DNA from: Ctena decussata
Taxonomy: Eukaryota; Mollusca; Bivalvia; Lucinida; Lucinidae
Reading direction: 5' to 3'
Length of the DNA: 64,000 nt
NCBI GenBank assembly: GCA_963989385.1
Contig: OZ022501.1
Coordinates: forward strand, 24,622,602-24,686,601
Shown: piece by piece, positions 43,602 to 53,714 of the stretch
How the letters are laid out: each line of letters opens with the position of its first letter
Numbering within the stretch: position 1 is the first letter of the stretch
The notes under the pieces: model-generated
The model's input: the letters and a program-made list of their open reading frames with translations, nothing else
What the model was told of the DNA's origin: nothing
The model's database searches: none
Translations under genes and position numbers: made by a program

Positions 43602-43718
43602 CATCTGCAACCATGCTTTTCCCTGTCCATAGCCTGAAAAAGGCTTGTTGACCATGCCTTTATTGACAGGTGGCATTACTCTCGATACGGCCTTCAGATA
43701 GCGCATGCTTCCTATTTG
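43602..43718 (-). CDS. Candidate internal exon (gene model A, exon 3?)
   Basis: The minus strand shows GGCTACTTTTCCAG, a good acceptor, then 117 bp without a stop encoding QIGSMRYLKAVSRVMPPVNK and then GMVNKPFSGYGQGKAWLQM. It ends at ATG|GTGGGT, a weaker donor. The length is a multiple of three. The peptide is well balanced and not repeat-like, and no inverted repeat overlaps it. No family is recognised. Confidence 0.4.
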
Positions 43719-43902
43719 CTGGAAAAGTAGCCAATTGCAAACGCTAAAATGGTTAGAGTTCATTAAAAGTTGGTTTAATGAAGCAAACCCTCAGTTTCTG
43801 TTCTATTAATGGTCCCTGGAGTTAAGCGACATTTAACCACGAATATTTTATACTGGGTATAAAAATGGGGGCAAGTACTTGCTTCGGTATTAACTTTATA
43901 TA

Positions 43903-44134
43903 CACGACAAAACCAACAAAGTGGCATGTGCGTCACGCAAAGCCTCAGATCGGACTGGACATCCACCTAGTCTGATCTGAAACTTCGCTGTGCGCAAAAA
44001 AAGGGTAGCTACGGGCCTAAGCTACCTTCATGCGGACAGCAAAGAACTTTGACCAGACTGGGCAGATGCGCAGGCTGATCTGATTCTTCGCTGGACGCTC
44101 ATGCCACTTAGTTGGTTTTGTCGTGTCGCGGCTC
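43903..44134. repeat. FB-1 element, copy F
   Basis: CACGACAAAACCAACAAAGT at the left, ACTTAGTTGGTTTTGTCGTG and TCGCGGCTC at the right. The outermost bases of the left arm are lost. Confidence 0.8.
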
Positions 44135-44358
44135 AAGTCTAACATGTATTCTGTTAGGTTACCGGTACAATTAGTTCGAGTTCCTGAAGTTCGTTTAAAA
44201 CGGGCACTGCCAGGTCCCAGAATACTCATTAAACCGGATTTTGGCAGATTGTACAAAAACTTAACACTTATTTTACAAAATAAATAAATAAAGGGGGGGG
44301 GGTATCAATAAGGTGGGTTTTCTGCATCCTACCAAAGTTTTCTTTTTTTAACTGATGG

Positions 44359-45109
44359 TATAGTCCGTTTGCTCCCAAGTGCAAACGGAGTTTTGCTTAT
44401 TTTCTCGAAAACGATGAAAGTTCCATCAAATGTTCCAATGTCCTAATGATGCCTATAACTATACATAACAGAATACGGAAAGCCTTAATTTTTGGATGCT
44501 TTTGTAAACTATTTTCCATTGACCTTAATGCAAAAACTGAGCAGTTTCACTAAAGGGCGTCGTATGCTTGTTAGAACAGCCAAAATATTGTTGATAGGCA
44601 ATAGCGTAAACTCGTTGTTTACTTCAGGTGTGGGCGTAGGTATATGAATGAAATAGTAAAATGTATTCACCAGTCCGCACGCATGACTCATGGTATCACT
44701 GGTCAGGTGATACTATGTTGTAAATAAATATTGAACTATTATATTATTTTGCGAGTAAAAATTGTATGTTTTAAAATTTGATAATATACGGGTGAAACAA
44801 AAAGTAGAAAAAATGGATTTAGAATAAAATTTCAATTAATTATGCAAATTTTGTTCTAGGGATAGCACACATTGGTCACATGCTCTAACGGGAATTCCAA
44901 CAGGCAACTTTTACTCCCTTGTAATCAAGAAGTGAAAATGACATATTTCAGGTCCTGTTTTGTATAGAAACTTTTTTATGCAAAACCTCACATTTCTGCA
45001 AAATTATGATTTGGTTATGTATAAGATAAAAATTAAGTAAGAATTACCTCTTACCAATTTTGAGAAAATATTGGGGATGCCGTTTGCATTTGGGAGCAAA
45101 CGGACTATA
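44359..45109. repeat. 751-bp element with 30-bp inverted ends, TATAGTCCG
   Basis: TATAGTCCGTTTGCTCCCAA and GTGCAAACGG are mirrored by CCGTTTGCATTTGGGAGCAA and ACGGACTATA. If the outer TA is a target duplication, this is a Tc1/mariner-type non-autonomous element. The interior is AT-rich and has no transposase. Confidence 0.7.
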
Positions 45110-45702
45110 TACTCCAATGTGTCTAGTTTATTGAACCATATGTGACTTCGGTCGGAAAGCCCTACTTACTGAGCTATGAGTCCACAGAAATGGGTGGGGT
45201 AATTCAACATGGTTTTAGCCTGTCTTGTAAAAACATTCTCATTTGGTAGAGGAGTACAACAGACAGACAGGATTTGATAAAATGATTAACAGAACATCTA
45301 AAATATATTTCCATATCATTTTATTTGGTTTAATTTGAACATATGTTGTCAAAAAATACTTCCTTTGATATTCAGTATTTTTTTTATATTTTTGTCCTCA
45401 ATTTTCAATATTTCTTGGCATCATTGTTGAATAAACTGGCAATTTTATTGACAAATAAATGAATTGATGAATAAATAATGAAACAAATGAAAACCATTTT
45501 TAGGTTCGAACACTGCTTTTCGAGTCTTTGCCGAAACAGAGAATATGTGTATGGGTCGTACGACAATAAAAACAAAATCCACTCTTATAATTAAATAGTT
45601 GATTAATGTTTATATTTGACTCGTCTCTATAAATATTTAATGACAATAGAATCTCCCGATACTGGTAAATATCAAGAGAGCCGGGCATATACTATTCTCT
45701 AG
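45110..45702. other. Unassigned AT-rich stretch
   Basis: AAATGAATTGATGAATAAAT-type low complexity. No gene. Confidence 0.3.
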
Positions 45703-46088
45703 CCCAGCCTGGCCTGGCCTGGCCCGATTATATAAAATGACATAAGAGCTTATTTGATGATATAACACTTTGGGCCAGATCAGGCCAGGCATATACCTTT
45801 TCAACACTCAGAACTTAAAGTCTAATTTGTTTCAACAGACTGCATTATCTTCTCCCAAGGGAGCTATATCAAACTGCCATGGTAATTTTATGGCCATTAT
45901 GCTTGATTATTTTGTTTGTTTATCAACATTTGCAACAGTGGCTCCTTTAATTAAATAATGCACAAAGTATAATTCTTCAAATGATATTATGGCCTGGTTT
46001 GGCCTGTTCCTATGTGTTATGTCATCAGATAAGCTGTTATGTCGTTTTGCGTAATCGGACCGGACCAGTCCAGGCCAGGCCGGGCCAG
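45703..46088. repeat. 386-bp element with ~95-bp GGCCTGGCC arms
   Basis: The left arm (CCCAGCCTGGCCTGGCCTGG to about 45790) and right arm (45985-46088, ending AGGCCAGGCCGGGCCAG) are inverted copies. Both also include AAAATGACATAAGAGCTTAT-like sequence and GATATAACAC. The centre is unique. Confidence 0.75.
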
Positions 46089-46140
46089 AAATTAGAACAT
46101 GCCAGAGAGCCGCCAGGAAAGCGCAGTCATCAAATTGTAT

Positions 46141-46225
46141 GGTAACGACCATCTTCGCAAGCCAGTGGTACCAAGTCCACCTTAGTGGACTTAGTACCCT
46201 TGGCTTGCGAAGATAGGTAACGACC
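46141..46225. repeat. 85-bp foldback hairpin
   Basis: GGTAACGACCATCTTCGCAA with GCCAGTGGTACCAAGTCCAC pairs with GTGGACTTAGTACCCTTGGC and TTGCGAAGATAGGTAACG. A related single arm, AGCAAGCCAAGTGTATTAAG, is at 53078. Confidence 0.75.
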
Positions 46226-46347
46226 AACGTTAGTAAACTATGAGCCGGTTTCATAAAGCACTTCTCAACTCATGAAGCTGAAAAATATCTCGACTTTCTC
46301 GCACCTTCAAACAGCCCTCGTCATGTTCTGGTCCAGCCTGACCCATT

Positions 46348-46454
46348 CCACTGGGCATACAAGGTTGATTCAACATTGACTCAATATTGATTCAACGTCA
46401 TGACGTTGAATCAACATTGACTCAATGTTGGGTAAATGCAGTCTGCCTGCTGGG
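46348..46454. repeat. FB-3 palindromic MITE, full copy
   Basis: CCACTGGGCATACAAGGTTG to CAGTCTGCCTGCTGGG with TTGATTCAACGTCATGACG in the middle. Confidence 0.75.
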
Positions 46455-47361
46455 ATGATGCGCTCGTCCGTGTCAGGAAACCATATCAACGTATTTTTGT
46501 CTTTTCCTTTTCATCACAGAGAAACCAATGCAGCTGATGCCTTAATTGATTGACAGGTGAATTCAATCAAAAAGTTGCTATGCTGCCACTACCCATAAGC
46601 CATAAAAGGGTTTGGCATGTCAAGGAGTCGCACATGTGGTGAAAGCATGAAGGGTGGTTTCTTGACCTACATTTACCGACAATGGGACTAGCGGCCAGTT
46701 TCAACGAGGCCACCCTCGCCACTGGAATCATGACAGACTAGGGTAAAATGAAATGGCTGTCTGGTTGTAAGCACCAAAAGAAAATCCGATTGCTGGACTA
46801 GAAGGTTGGGAAGTATGGCTATACTGGGTTTGCGCTGGCTTAGTGCACTGGGTCATCTGCTGATCGTCCGAGTAAATTCACGCACAAATTCAGTCGGTGC
46901 TGTTTTGGATCTCAAACGCCAAATATCTATTAAGTCAGTCAACCTTTTAGTGCACACTGGAATAATCAAAATAATGACTGCACCAAATTCATTGTTATAT
47001 GTTCGTTTTACACTGGTCCACAAGGTTGTTTCTTTGTTATATTTTGTTGATCTCCCAAATCATACTAATGATTAAGAAAATCAAAACATCTTTAAGGACA
47101 AAAACTCTTTTATCAGACTTATTTTGGGGACAAATATAGTTCATTAATCGCTTATCAGTTGTTTATCTTTATGCACATAAACAATATAATGCCCTTGTGT
47201 TTGGTGCGTATCTTGTATCATTTCTTTCAGACATGCTGTTTTTAACCGTATTTGAAACTATTTATGGATATCTTTGTCATTATAATTAGTAATGCTTTTT
47301 CCAACTCCAAGCATCAGGGGCCATTTAAAGTTTTGGGCCAGGTTAGATAAAACGAAATACG
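46455..47361. other. Unassigned
   Basis: No gene accepted. A plus-strand frame of 89 codons (46806-47075) has hydrophobic stretches but no start context or splice signals. A minus-strand splice-like segment near 46690-46730 fails on frame. Confidence 0.25.
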
Positions 47362-47417
47362 TCAACATCAGAGGCTTATAACTACTCACTACTGAGTTGT
47401 TATAAGCCTCTGGTCAA
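47362..47417. repeat. Short hairpin
   Basis: GTCAACATCAGAGGCTTATA pairs with TATAAGCCTCTGGTCAAC across an ACTACTCACTACTGAGTTGT centre. Confidence 0.6.
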
Positions 47418-48104
47418 CATTTTCTGCGCTGAAGGTGCATCAAGCTTAATTAGGTCAATATTAAGATTGTAAGTTTTCGCCGAAAACAAAAATAAATATG
47501 CTGACATGCCTGAGCGAGAGGCTGGAATTGGTCCGAATTTCTGGTTGCCAATGTAGAAAGGTACGGTTTATTATGTTATGATGACCATTAAACATTGCAT
47601 GACACCCGCACATTGAACAGAATATAATTAGAAACATTATTATTTCCTCCTGGTAACAAAATATATACCCGAATTATCCTAAATATTGGGCCACACCAAC
47701 CAGCTACCGTAAATATCCTAATATCCAAACAGAGATATTTAGTCATTAATTGTAGGGGAGGTATAACAAACAGTGTATACCCAGATCAGACTGCTCAGGA
47801 ACAGTCTGCTCTAGGTCTACACTGTTTTGCTCCAATATTTCTGTCGCAAAGTTTATGGTCACTACGGTATTGATAAAATCGTCAGCTGAGATTTTGCCAA
47901 ACTATTACGTGTTTATACATAATATCAGTCAAGGCTACCGGGATGGTCTAAATACTGGGACAGCCCTTCTAAACTAACTAGTGAATACCTATATCGGATG
48001 GCTACAAAATACAGATAGTATCTGTCATGGTTTGCCTTTATAGGTCTGTGATTCTCTTGGCAATTTGCGATATAGAATATTCATACTTTTGGATACGTAC
48101 TTAC

Positions 48105-48406
48105 AGAAACTAGGTAACGTGTCTCAATAATTAGGGTTCGCATTATTACGGCATTCATGTATATCTTTTTAACTTCAGTACTAAATACCGACATTTGTTT
48201 GTACCACTTCACAAAACCGTTGTATGTTAAGTCATGATTCGCATGCCTGTACGGGAATATGCCATGGGCATTAGTTGGAGGGTCTCGAACCATGGGTCTC
48301 ATCTTTAACTCCTTTATTGCCTTTTTGTTGATGTAAAACGCTGTAGTTTTCGTTGCGAACACTGTCGATGCAACATTAAAGGAGCGGTCATAATCAAACC
48401 TGCACT
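48105..48406 (-). CDS. Candidate exon (gene model A, exon 2)
   Basis: The minus strand gives an acceptor (GACTGATATTTTAG) at 48408-48407 and a consensus donor GTAAGT at 48104-48099. Between them 302 bp are open and encode CRFDYDRSFNVASTVFATKT, later NAHGIFPYRHANHDLTYNGF and KWYKQMSVFSTEVKK. This is the most protein-like frame in the right half of the window. With the AG at 48407 the exon begins in phase 1, which fits the ATG exon at 49739-49724 (C + AG giving Gln). An alternative acceptor two bases later would give phase 0. I do not recognise the family. Confidence 0.5.
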
Positions 48407-48555
48407 CTAAAATATCAGTCAAGTTTGAGAGATTATCAACACTAGAGTTTTGGCCCCGTACTCAGTAAGAAACTGACATGTCATTAGACTTGCTATGGTT
48501 ATCTTGTTATTTCGTATCAGCTCACCTGAACACAAAATGCTCTTGGATGAGATAA

Positions 48556-48835
48556 TGTTAATAATCACTCACTTGAGCCATCGAGCTGCAAAAAAAAGAG
48601 TAAAAATTCAAGATGGCCACGAAGCCCAAATATGGTAAAAGTAATTAAAATTAGTTCTTTTCCAGAAGAAATGGACCAATTTGACGAATCCTATTGAGCA
48701 GTAATTTAGGAAAAAGTATGTTTACGTTCAAACTCAAGAACCCTTTGATTTATTATGCTGATTTCGAGTTGATTTAGAATAATGTAAACAGGGTCAAGTG
48801 AGCGATTCAGGCCATCAGGACCCTTTTCTTATACA
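48556..48835. repeat. Dispersed repeat, GAGCGATTCAGG family
   Basis: Starts near CTCACTTGAGCCATCGAGC and ends with GTCAAGTGAGCGATTCAGG followed by CCATCAGGACCC. The end sequence also appears inverted at 1433-1460. It includes an ATG and splice-like signals that are repeat-derived. Confidence 0.5.
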
Positions 48836-49717
48836 TAATATTCCACTGCTTTGATTAACTAAAATGGTCCGCAATGTGTCACATCATTGCTTTTGCCTTT
48901 TTATGAGAATTCCCCTGATCACGACTAGAAGAGACAGACGTCGGATGCAGATATGCCACATCGCGTGATAAACTGCCTGATTTTATTGGTTTGCCGTTTC
49001 GGCGGCAAGCCAGTATTCAAGTGGTTTAGTGATACCGAGTTATTTTCGGAAGAAACGATACGTCACACTTAGTCGGAAAATACCTGGAGAGTGTGTACTG
49101 CAGTGTTTATATATAGCAATACAATGAATAGCGCAAAGCATTAGCTTTTCCAAAAATCATGCAGCGGCGTCGCGAAAAATAGGCCTTAGGGAATCGCATT
49201 ATCTGACTGGTCAGAGCAGCCGGCACACTGTCCAGCGTCGGTGCCTTCATGGGATCTGATCAGTCTTTTTCGGCATAAATATTCTTCATGATGATCCATG
49301 ATGCAGACATCTTTCATGCTGAGGATAGACTGATAAGACTGCGCTTATGCCGGAGAGGGCTGATATGTGTATCTGTAAGAACTGAAAGAGCAGAGTTCAA
49401 ATTTATTGTTTAGATTTAGAAACAAGCGCTTTTGACGATTTTCTTCTCTGATCACATTAACTGAAAAAATGTATTCCATCTATCTAGTAATTAGAGTTTA
49501 TAGTCTAAAGTCTCATTTTGGTGTACAACATCACAGTACATACATGTTTATATACAGACATATAAAAATACACCAAACCATTTTGTACAGAATTATGAGA
49601 GACTATGTAAATCATGCATTACATATAGATTTATCTTATCACCGCAGATAAAGGCTCCACAGAGGTAAAAAAAATAGTAATAATAAAAAAATACAGCGAA
49701 CATTGAATATTTTTTCC
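48836..49717. other. Unassigned, first intron of model A if real
   Basis: No gene seen. Near 49255-49360 a partial inverted repeat (CTTTTTCGGCATAAATA and GCGCTTATGCCGGAG) may be another decayed foldback. Confidence 0.3.
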
Positions 49718-49723
49718 ACTTAC

Positions 49724-49739
49724 GTGGCACTGCATCCAT
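49724..49739 (-). CDS. Candidate start exon (gene model A, exon 1)
   Basis: On the minus strand the strong start context CACCATGG opens the peptide MDAVP and runs after 16 bases into CCAC|GTAAGTGG, a consensus donor. Spliced to 48406 it continues in frame. An upstream TTTTTAG could also make this an internal 38-bp exon beginning at GAAGTGACTG. Short start exons are common but also easily found by chance. Confidence 0.4.
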
Positions 49740-51255
49740 GGTGCCAGAGTACAGTCACTTCCTAAAAACTACACACTGGGATCAATGGTTTCCCCCTCCT
49801 CAGCCACACGGCGCATGAATTTACCAAAAGCGGCACAGTCAGGTACAGAGAAACATGTGGCGGAAACCAATGTCCAAACAGAATGCCCCCCCCCCCCCCC
49901 CCCCTGCACCGACTTTGTGCACCGTAATACATGCTCCGTGAGGATGAAAATGGGAAACACTTTTGAAAAAAGTCTATTATGTGGGGAAAAATCAGATAGT
50001 TAAACGAATAAATATGCTGGAAGTAAACAGAATTTCCGCCGTGTGCATCCAAGATACGCATTACAATAAATGTGTGGCTTAATTGCTTGTATGTAGAACT
50101 GACCATGTTATGTATGTAAAAGTCGGTAATGTCGGAGAGTACTTAACGCTTACGCATTGCAACAGGCCTTTCCATGGCGCAAAGCGATATATTATGTACA
50201 TATTTTTAGCATTTGATAAATTTCCTTTTGGCCATGAACATGTTCATGAATAATCTGAACAATGATACAGAAAAAGAGTACAATTCAAAGTTGTTAGCAT
50301 TTGAAACTAGGAATTGTTAAAATTTGAAACTGTTAGGGATTCATTGACAGCTTTATGACAAGGGAGGGGTTGGTTGGTTGGTGCGATGATGCTGGGTATA
50401 ACTTCCAGTGCCGGGGCGTCCTACTTATTTGGATTATAGTAGAACAAGGGCCTACTGTGCTTGCGGTAGGTGCGGGTTGGGGTGTGTGGACATTTTTCTT
50501 ACTTTTATGACACTCTCTAATGTTGCCTTTTTAGTTCAGCTATACAAATGTACAGAGAAATATTTACACTCAACGACGATTTCCTTAGATGAACCTATAC
50601 TGGGCTGACGATGTTCATACATCCACGAACAACACACATTCATGCAATCTTACGCGTAAGCAACGTCACGGATTGTTAATATAGATGATTGGCCGACATA
50701 ACGATTGATATACGTCATGTCATAGTGACGGCTGCTGTACTTCATTACCAAACACGTAACTATTATTCGTCCTTTGCTTGGCGTTTAATTATTCAGAACT
50801 TCACGAATGAGTAAACAAAATTGATGTAAAAACATAGCATGAATATAAAAGATAAATTTCATTTGTCGGGAGTTCATGGAAATACGAACGCAATAGGTTC
50901 CGTGCTTTGTTGTTCTCAAATGGTGTAAAGCAAGTTATTGTCAAAACAATAACAGCATGCATTTTCTTCTCAGAGTGTCAAAGTTTTGTTCCAGTCACTG
51001 CCACTGATGCCACTTAAACCAAAAATAAACTTCAGTAAATATTAATTTATTTCTTCTTTTGATGCCAAGTTCAGATGTGCCAAGATTCCATAGACATGGG
51101 TTTGAAACAGTCTTTCCTAAAATTTTGATTCAGACTAAATGTGACTCAACAGCCGTAAAGAAAAGACTTGAAATAGGTCCATATAGTTATTTAACTTGAG
51201 GCATGCCTAAAACGGCCGGCCAAAACGTTGGAAAACTGTTTTTTTTTGTTGTTGT
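49740..51255. other. Unassigned
   Basis: A C17 run lies at 49888-49905, which explains the glycine-rich frame on the minus strand. GTTGGTTGGTTGG-like sequence occurs near 50370. No gene accepted. Confidence 0.35.
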
Positions 51256-51303
51256 TATTGTGTGTGTGTGTGTGTGTGTGCGTGTGTGTGTGCGTGTGTG
51301 TTT
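51256..51303. repeat. (GT)n microsatellite
   Basis: GT repeats with two GC interruptions. Confidence 0.9.
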
Positions 51304-51804
51304 CCTCAATTTGTTTTTCAAATAAATTCTACACTTGTTTTTACCTTACACCCGTGGATAATGCCACTATTCAAGAAGTTAGAAATTAAATACTTTGCTA
51401 AATAAAAGTAAGCAACAGAAAGTGCACTAACAATCGGGTTCACTTCAATAACAACTCATGAAAATTTCACTGTTTTAGCTGTGCAAGCCTTCCTTTTAAA
51501 AGGAAATTTTATTTATCTCGTTATATTGGAATTACAAAGGGCTTTCAGCCATCGTTGAGCTATATAAGTAAGTAAAGATATAAGAGGAAGAGTCATATTG
51601 GTGAACTCTACGAGATTCCATGTTGGAACTGAACGATTAAACCATAATTCAACCAAACAATCAACACGTCTCTTGCGACGATATTTCCATAAATATCGAG
51701 TCCTCGTTATAAAGACAGTGGGAGAGAGGAGAAAGGACTGACGAGAGAAAAAAATGTTCCGCACCTAAGAAACTAGAATTGTTTCGGAGGAGACAAACGC
51801 CAAT
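51304..51804. other. Unassigned
   Basis: No gene recognised on either strand. Confidence 0.3.
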
Positions 51805-51807
51805 CCC

Positions 51808-51845
<38 letters not shown>

Positions 51846-51848
51846 CAC
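51805..51848. repeat. (CA)n microsatellite
   Basis: CA repeats ending in GCACACACACC. Confidence 0.9.
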
Positions 51849-52450
51849 CATCCCACCATCACCCGCATTATCAAATACCGGCCACTGTGTGTTACTGGAA
51901 TAAAACTGGTGATTAAACACCGTTACATCATTATGCATAGAACTTTAAAATTTATATATATAAATAAGCTTTCTTCATCCATGTTATACTGCAGCAGTGT
52001 TAAATATTTTACATGCAAACTTATTTACATAAACAGGGCTCACTGTTTTGAAGTTCTGTCCATGATAAATCGGTATGACAAAAGCAAGTTAATGCAAACT
52101 GTCAGACCGCGAAGCTGACATGACTTGTCTTTTCCGCTGGTGTTGCGCATCATTTGCACTATCAAAGTTATAAAGAAAAATTGAATGCGCTCTCTTTTAG
52201 TTCGTTTCTCGCATTGGAGTGGAATCACCTGGCCTACAAGTCAGCTGTCGAAACCAAAGTTTGGTTCAAACATATTTTATTCATTCAGAAAGTACTATGT
52301 TCATGACAAAATCAATGTTATAAATATGAACAAAAACGACAGTTTGATCCCTGATTGAAGGATCCTGTCCATCCTCTATCGAACTTCTTTATGTCGACTG
52401 ACTTGTTCTGACACTATGGAACTGAAAGCACGAGTTATAATAGGAGTCCT
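51849..52450. other. Unassigned
   Basis: AT-rich, no gene recognised. Confidence 0.3.
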
Positions 52451-52452
52451 GG

Positions 52453-52672
52453 GGCCGTATTCATAAAGCCACTTAAGTCGTTGCTATGCGGTTGCTAAGG
52501 ATGAAATTCTATAAAGGAGATTCCCTACAACTATGAAATTTGGTCTGGAGGAACAGTCTTTGTAAGACTGTTCCTCCAGAGCAAATTTCATAGTTGTAGG
52601 GAATCTCCTTCAAAGAAATTTAGCCTCAGCAACAGCATAGCAACCACTTAAGCTGTTTTATGAATACGGGCC
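52453..52672. repeat. 220-bp foldback element, GGCCGTATTCATAA ends
   Basis: GGCCGTATTCATAAAGCCAC is mirrored by TTTTATGAATACGGGCC. The centre is a long perfect hairpin: GGAGATTCCCTACAACTATG against CATAGTTGTAGGGAATCTCC. CCTGG on both flanks is a possible 5-bp target duplication. Confidence 0.8.
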
Positions 52673-52676
52673 CTGG

Positions 52677-53714
52677 AGTGACATTTTGGTTCGGGTGTTC
52701 AAGACGTGATTTCTTCATGCATGCAAAACAATATTTTGGGTTCAAAAGCACCTGCTGATGCTAGAAACTACTTTCTAATGTTTAATTATGATCCTTTCCT
52801 ACGTCGGGTGCTAAATAAGCTGTCGCTTGATATTAATCTTGAATACGGGTAATAAAATGTCATATGTCAAATGCTGGTCCGGCAGGCAAACCACAGTGAG
52901 GCAAACGTGATAAAAAATAAAACCATAATACTTTAATCTGTTCTGCACATAAATTCGGACAATCATCCCGTATGAACTTGTTATAAATCTATAAACTGTA
53001 TAGATTTACGAGTAGGCTGACGTTTTTTCATGACTAGTTTAATAAGAAGGTCTTTTAGTCGTCAGTAAATCATCTTAGCAAGCCAAGTGTATTAAGTCCA
53101 CTTTGTTCCTTACGTACCGTTGGCCGACGGCCTACTCTTAAACGGAATTTCCCACTGCGCCATTTTCTTGGATGCGAGCAACTTTCATCGCATCCAGTCA
53201 AATTATCCGTAACAAAACCTTTTACGCGCAACATGCGCTCTTGTTAATACAAAAGAAAAGGGTAGACGGTCATTTTTTAACCATTTCTGAACAATTACGT
53301 GAATTGTGGGACAATTGTGTTTGGAACGGTTCTATTTATTGGTCAAAAAGTAACGCACCAAGGGAAACAACTCTCTATAGCCAAAAGACGGCGCTGTGGG
53401 AAATCTGATATGTGAATCATTAGGCCGACAGCCAAGGGTAGATGTGTGTAAGCAAACGTATTTTTTTCGTACCCAAAGGTATGTCTATGAATACTGAATC
53501 TGGGACTATTCTATCATGAGATATCAACTATTCCAAAATGTCAGACTTTATCCAAAAGATCAGTCAAACATTCCGTGACTTCAAACACCACAGTCTCCCC
53601 TTACTGTTAACCCCTACCCCAGGACTATGTCAGAATGTGGGTTAAATTTTTAAAAAATCTATAACCAAATACCACACCGTATACGCGGGTTCGTGTTGAA
53701 ATTTTGTCGTTTGA
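52677..53714. other. Unassigned
   Basis: A 78-codon plus-strand frame (53172-53408) has protein-like composition but no domain or splice context that I can defend. A single FB arm (AAGCCAAGTGTATTAAGTCC) lies near 53080. Confidence 0.25.

Noticed and set aside
46690..46735. Minus-strand splice-bounded segment as a further exon of gene model A
   Set aside because: In the phase required it contains a stop codon, and no other support was found.
48556..48640. A possible minus-strand exon with TTTTTTTTGCAG acceptor and a plus-strand ATG exon at 48613
   Set aside because: Both lie in the end of a dispersed repeat also seen near 1433, and the minus-strand frame meets a stop when joined to the ATG exon.
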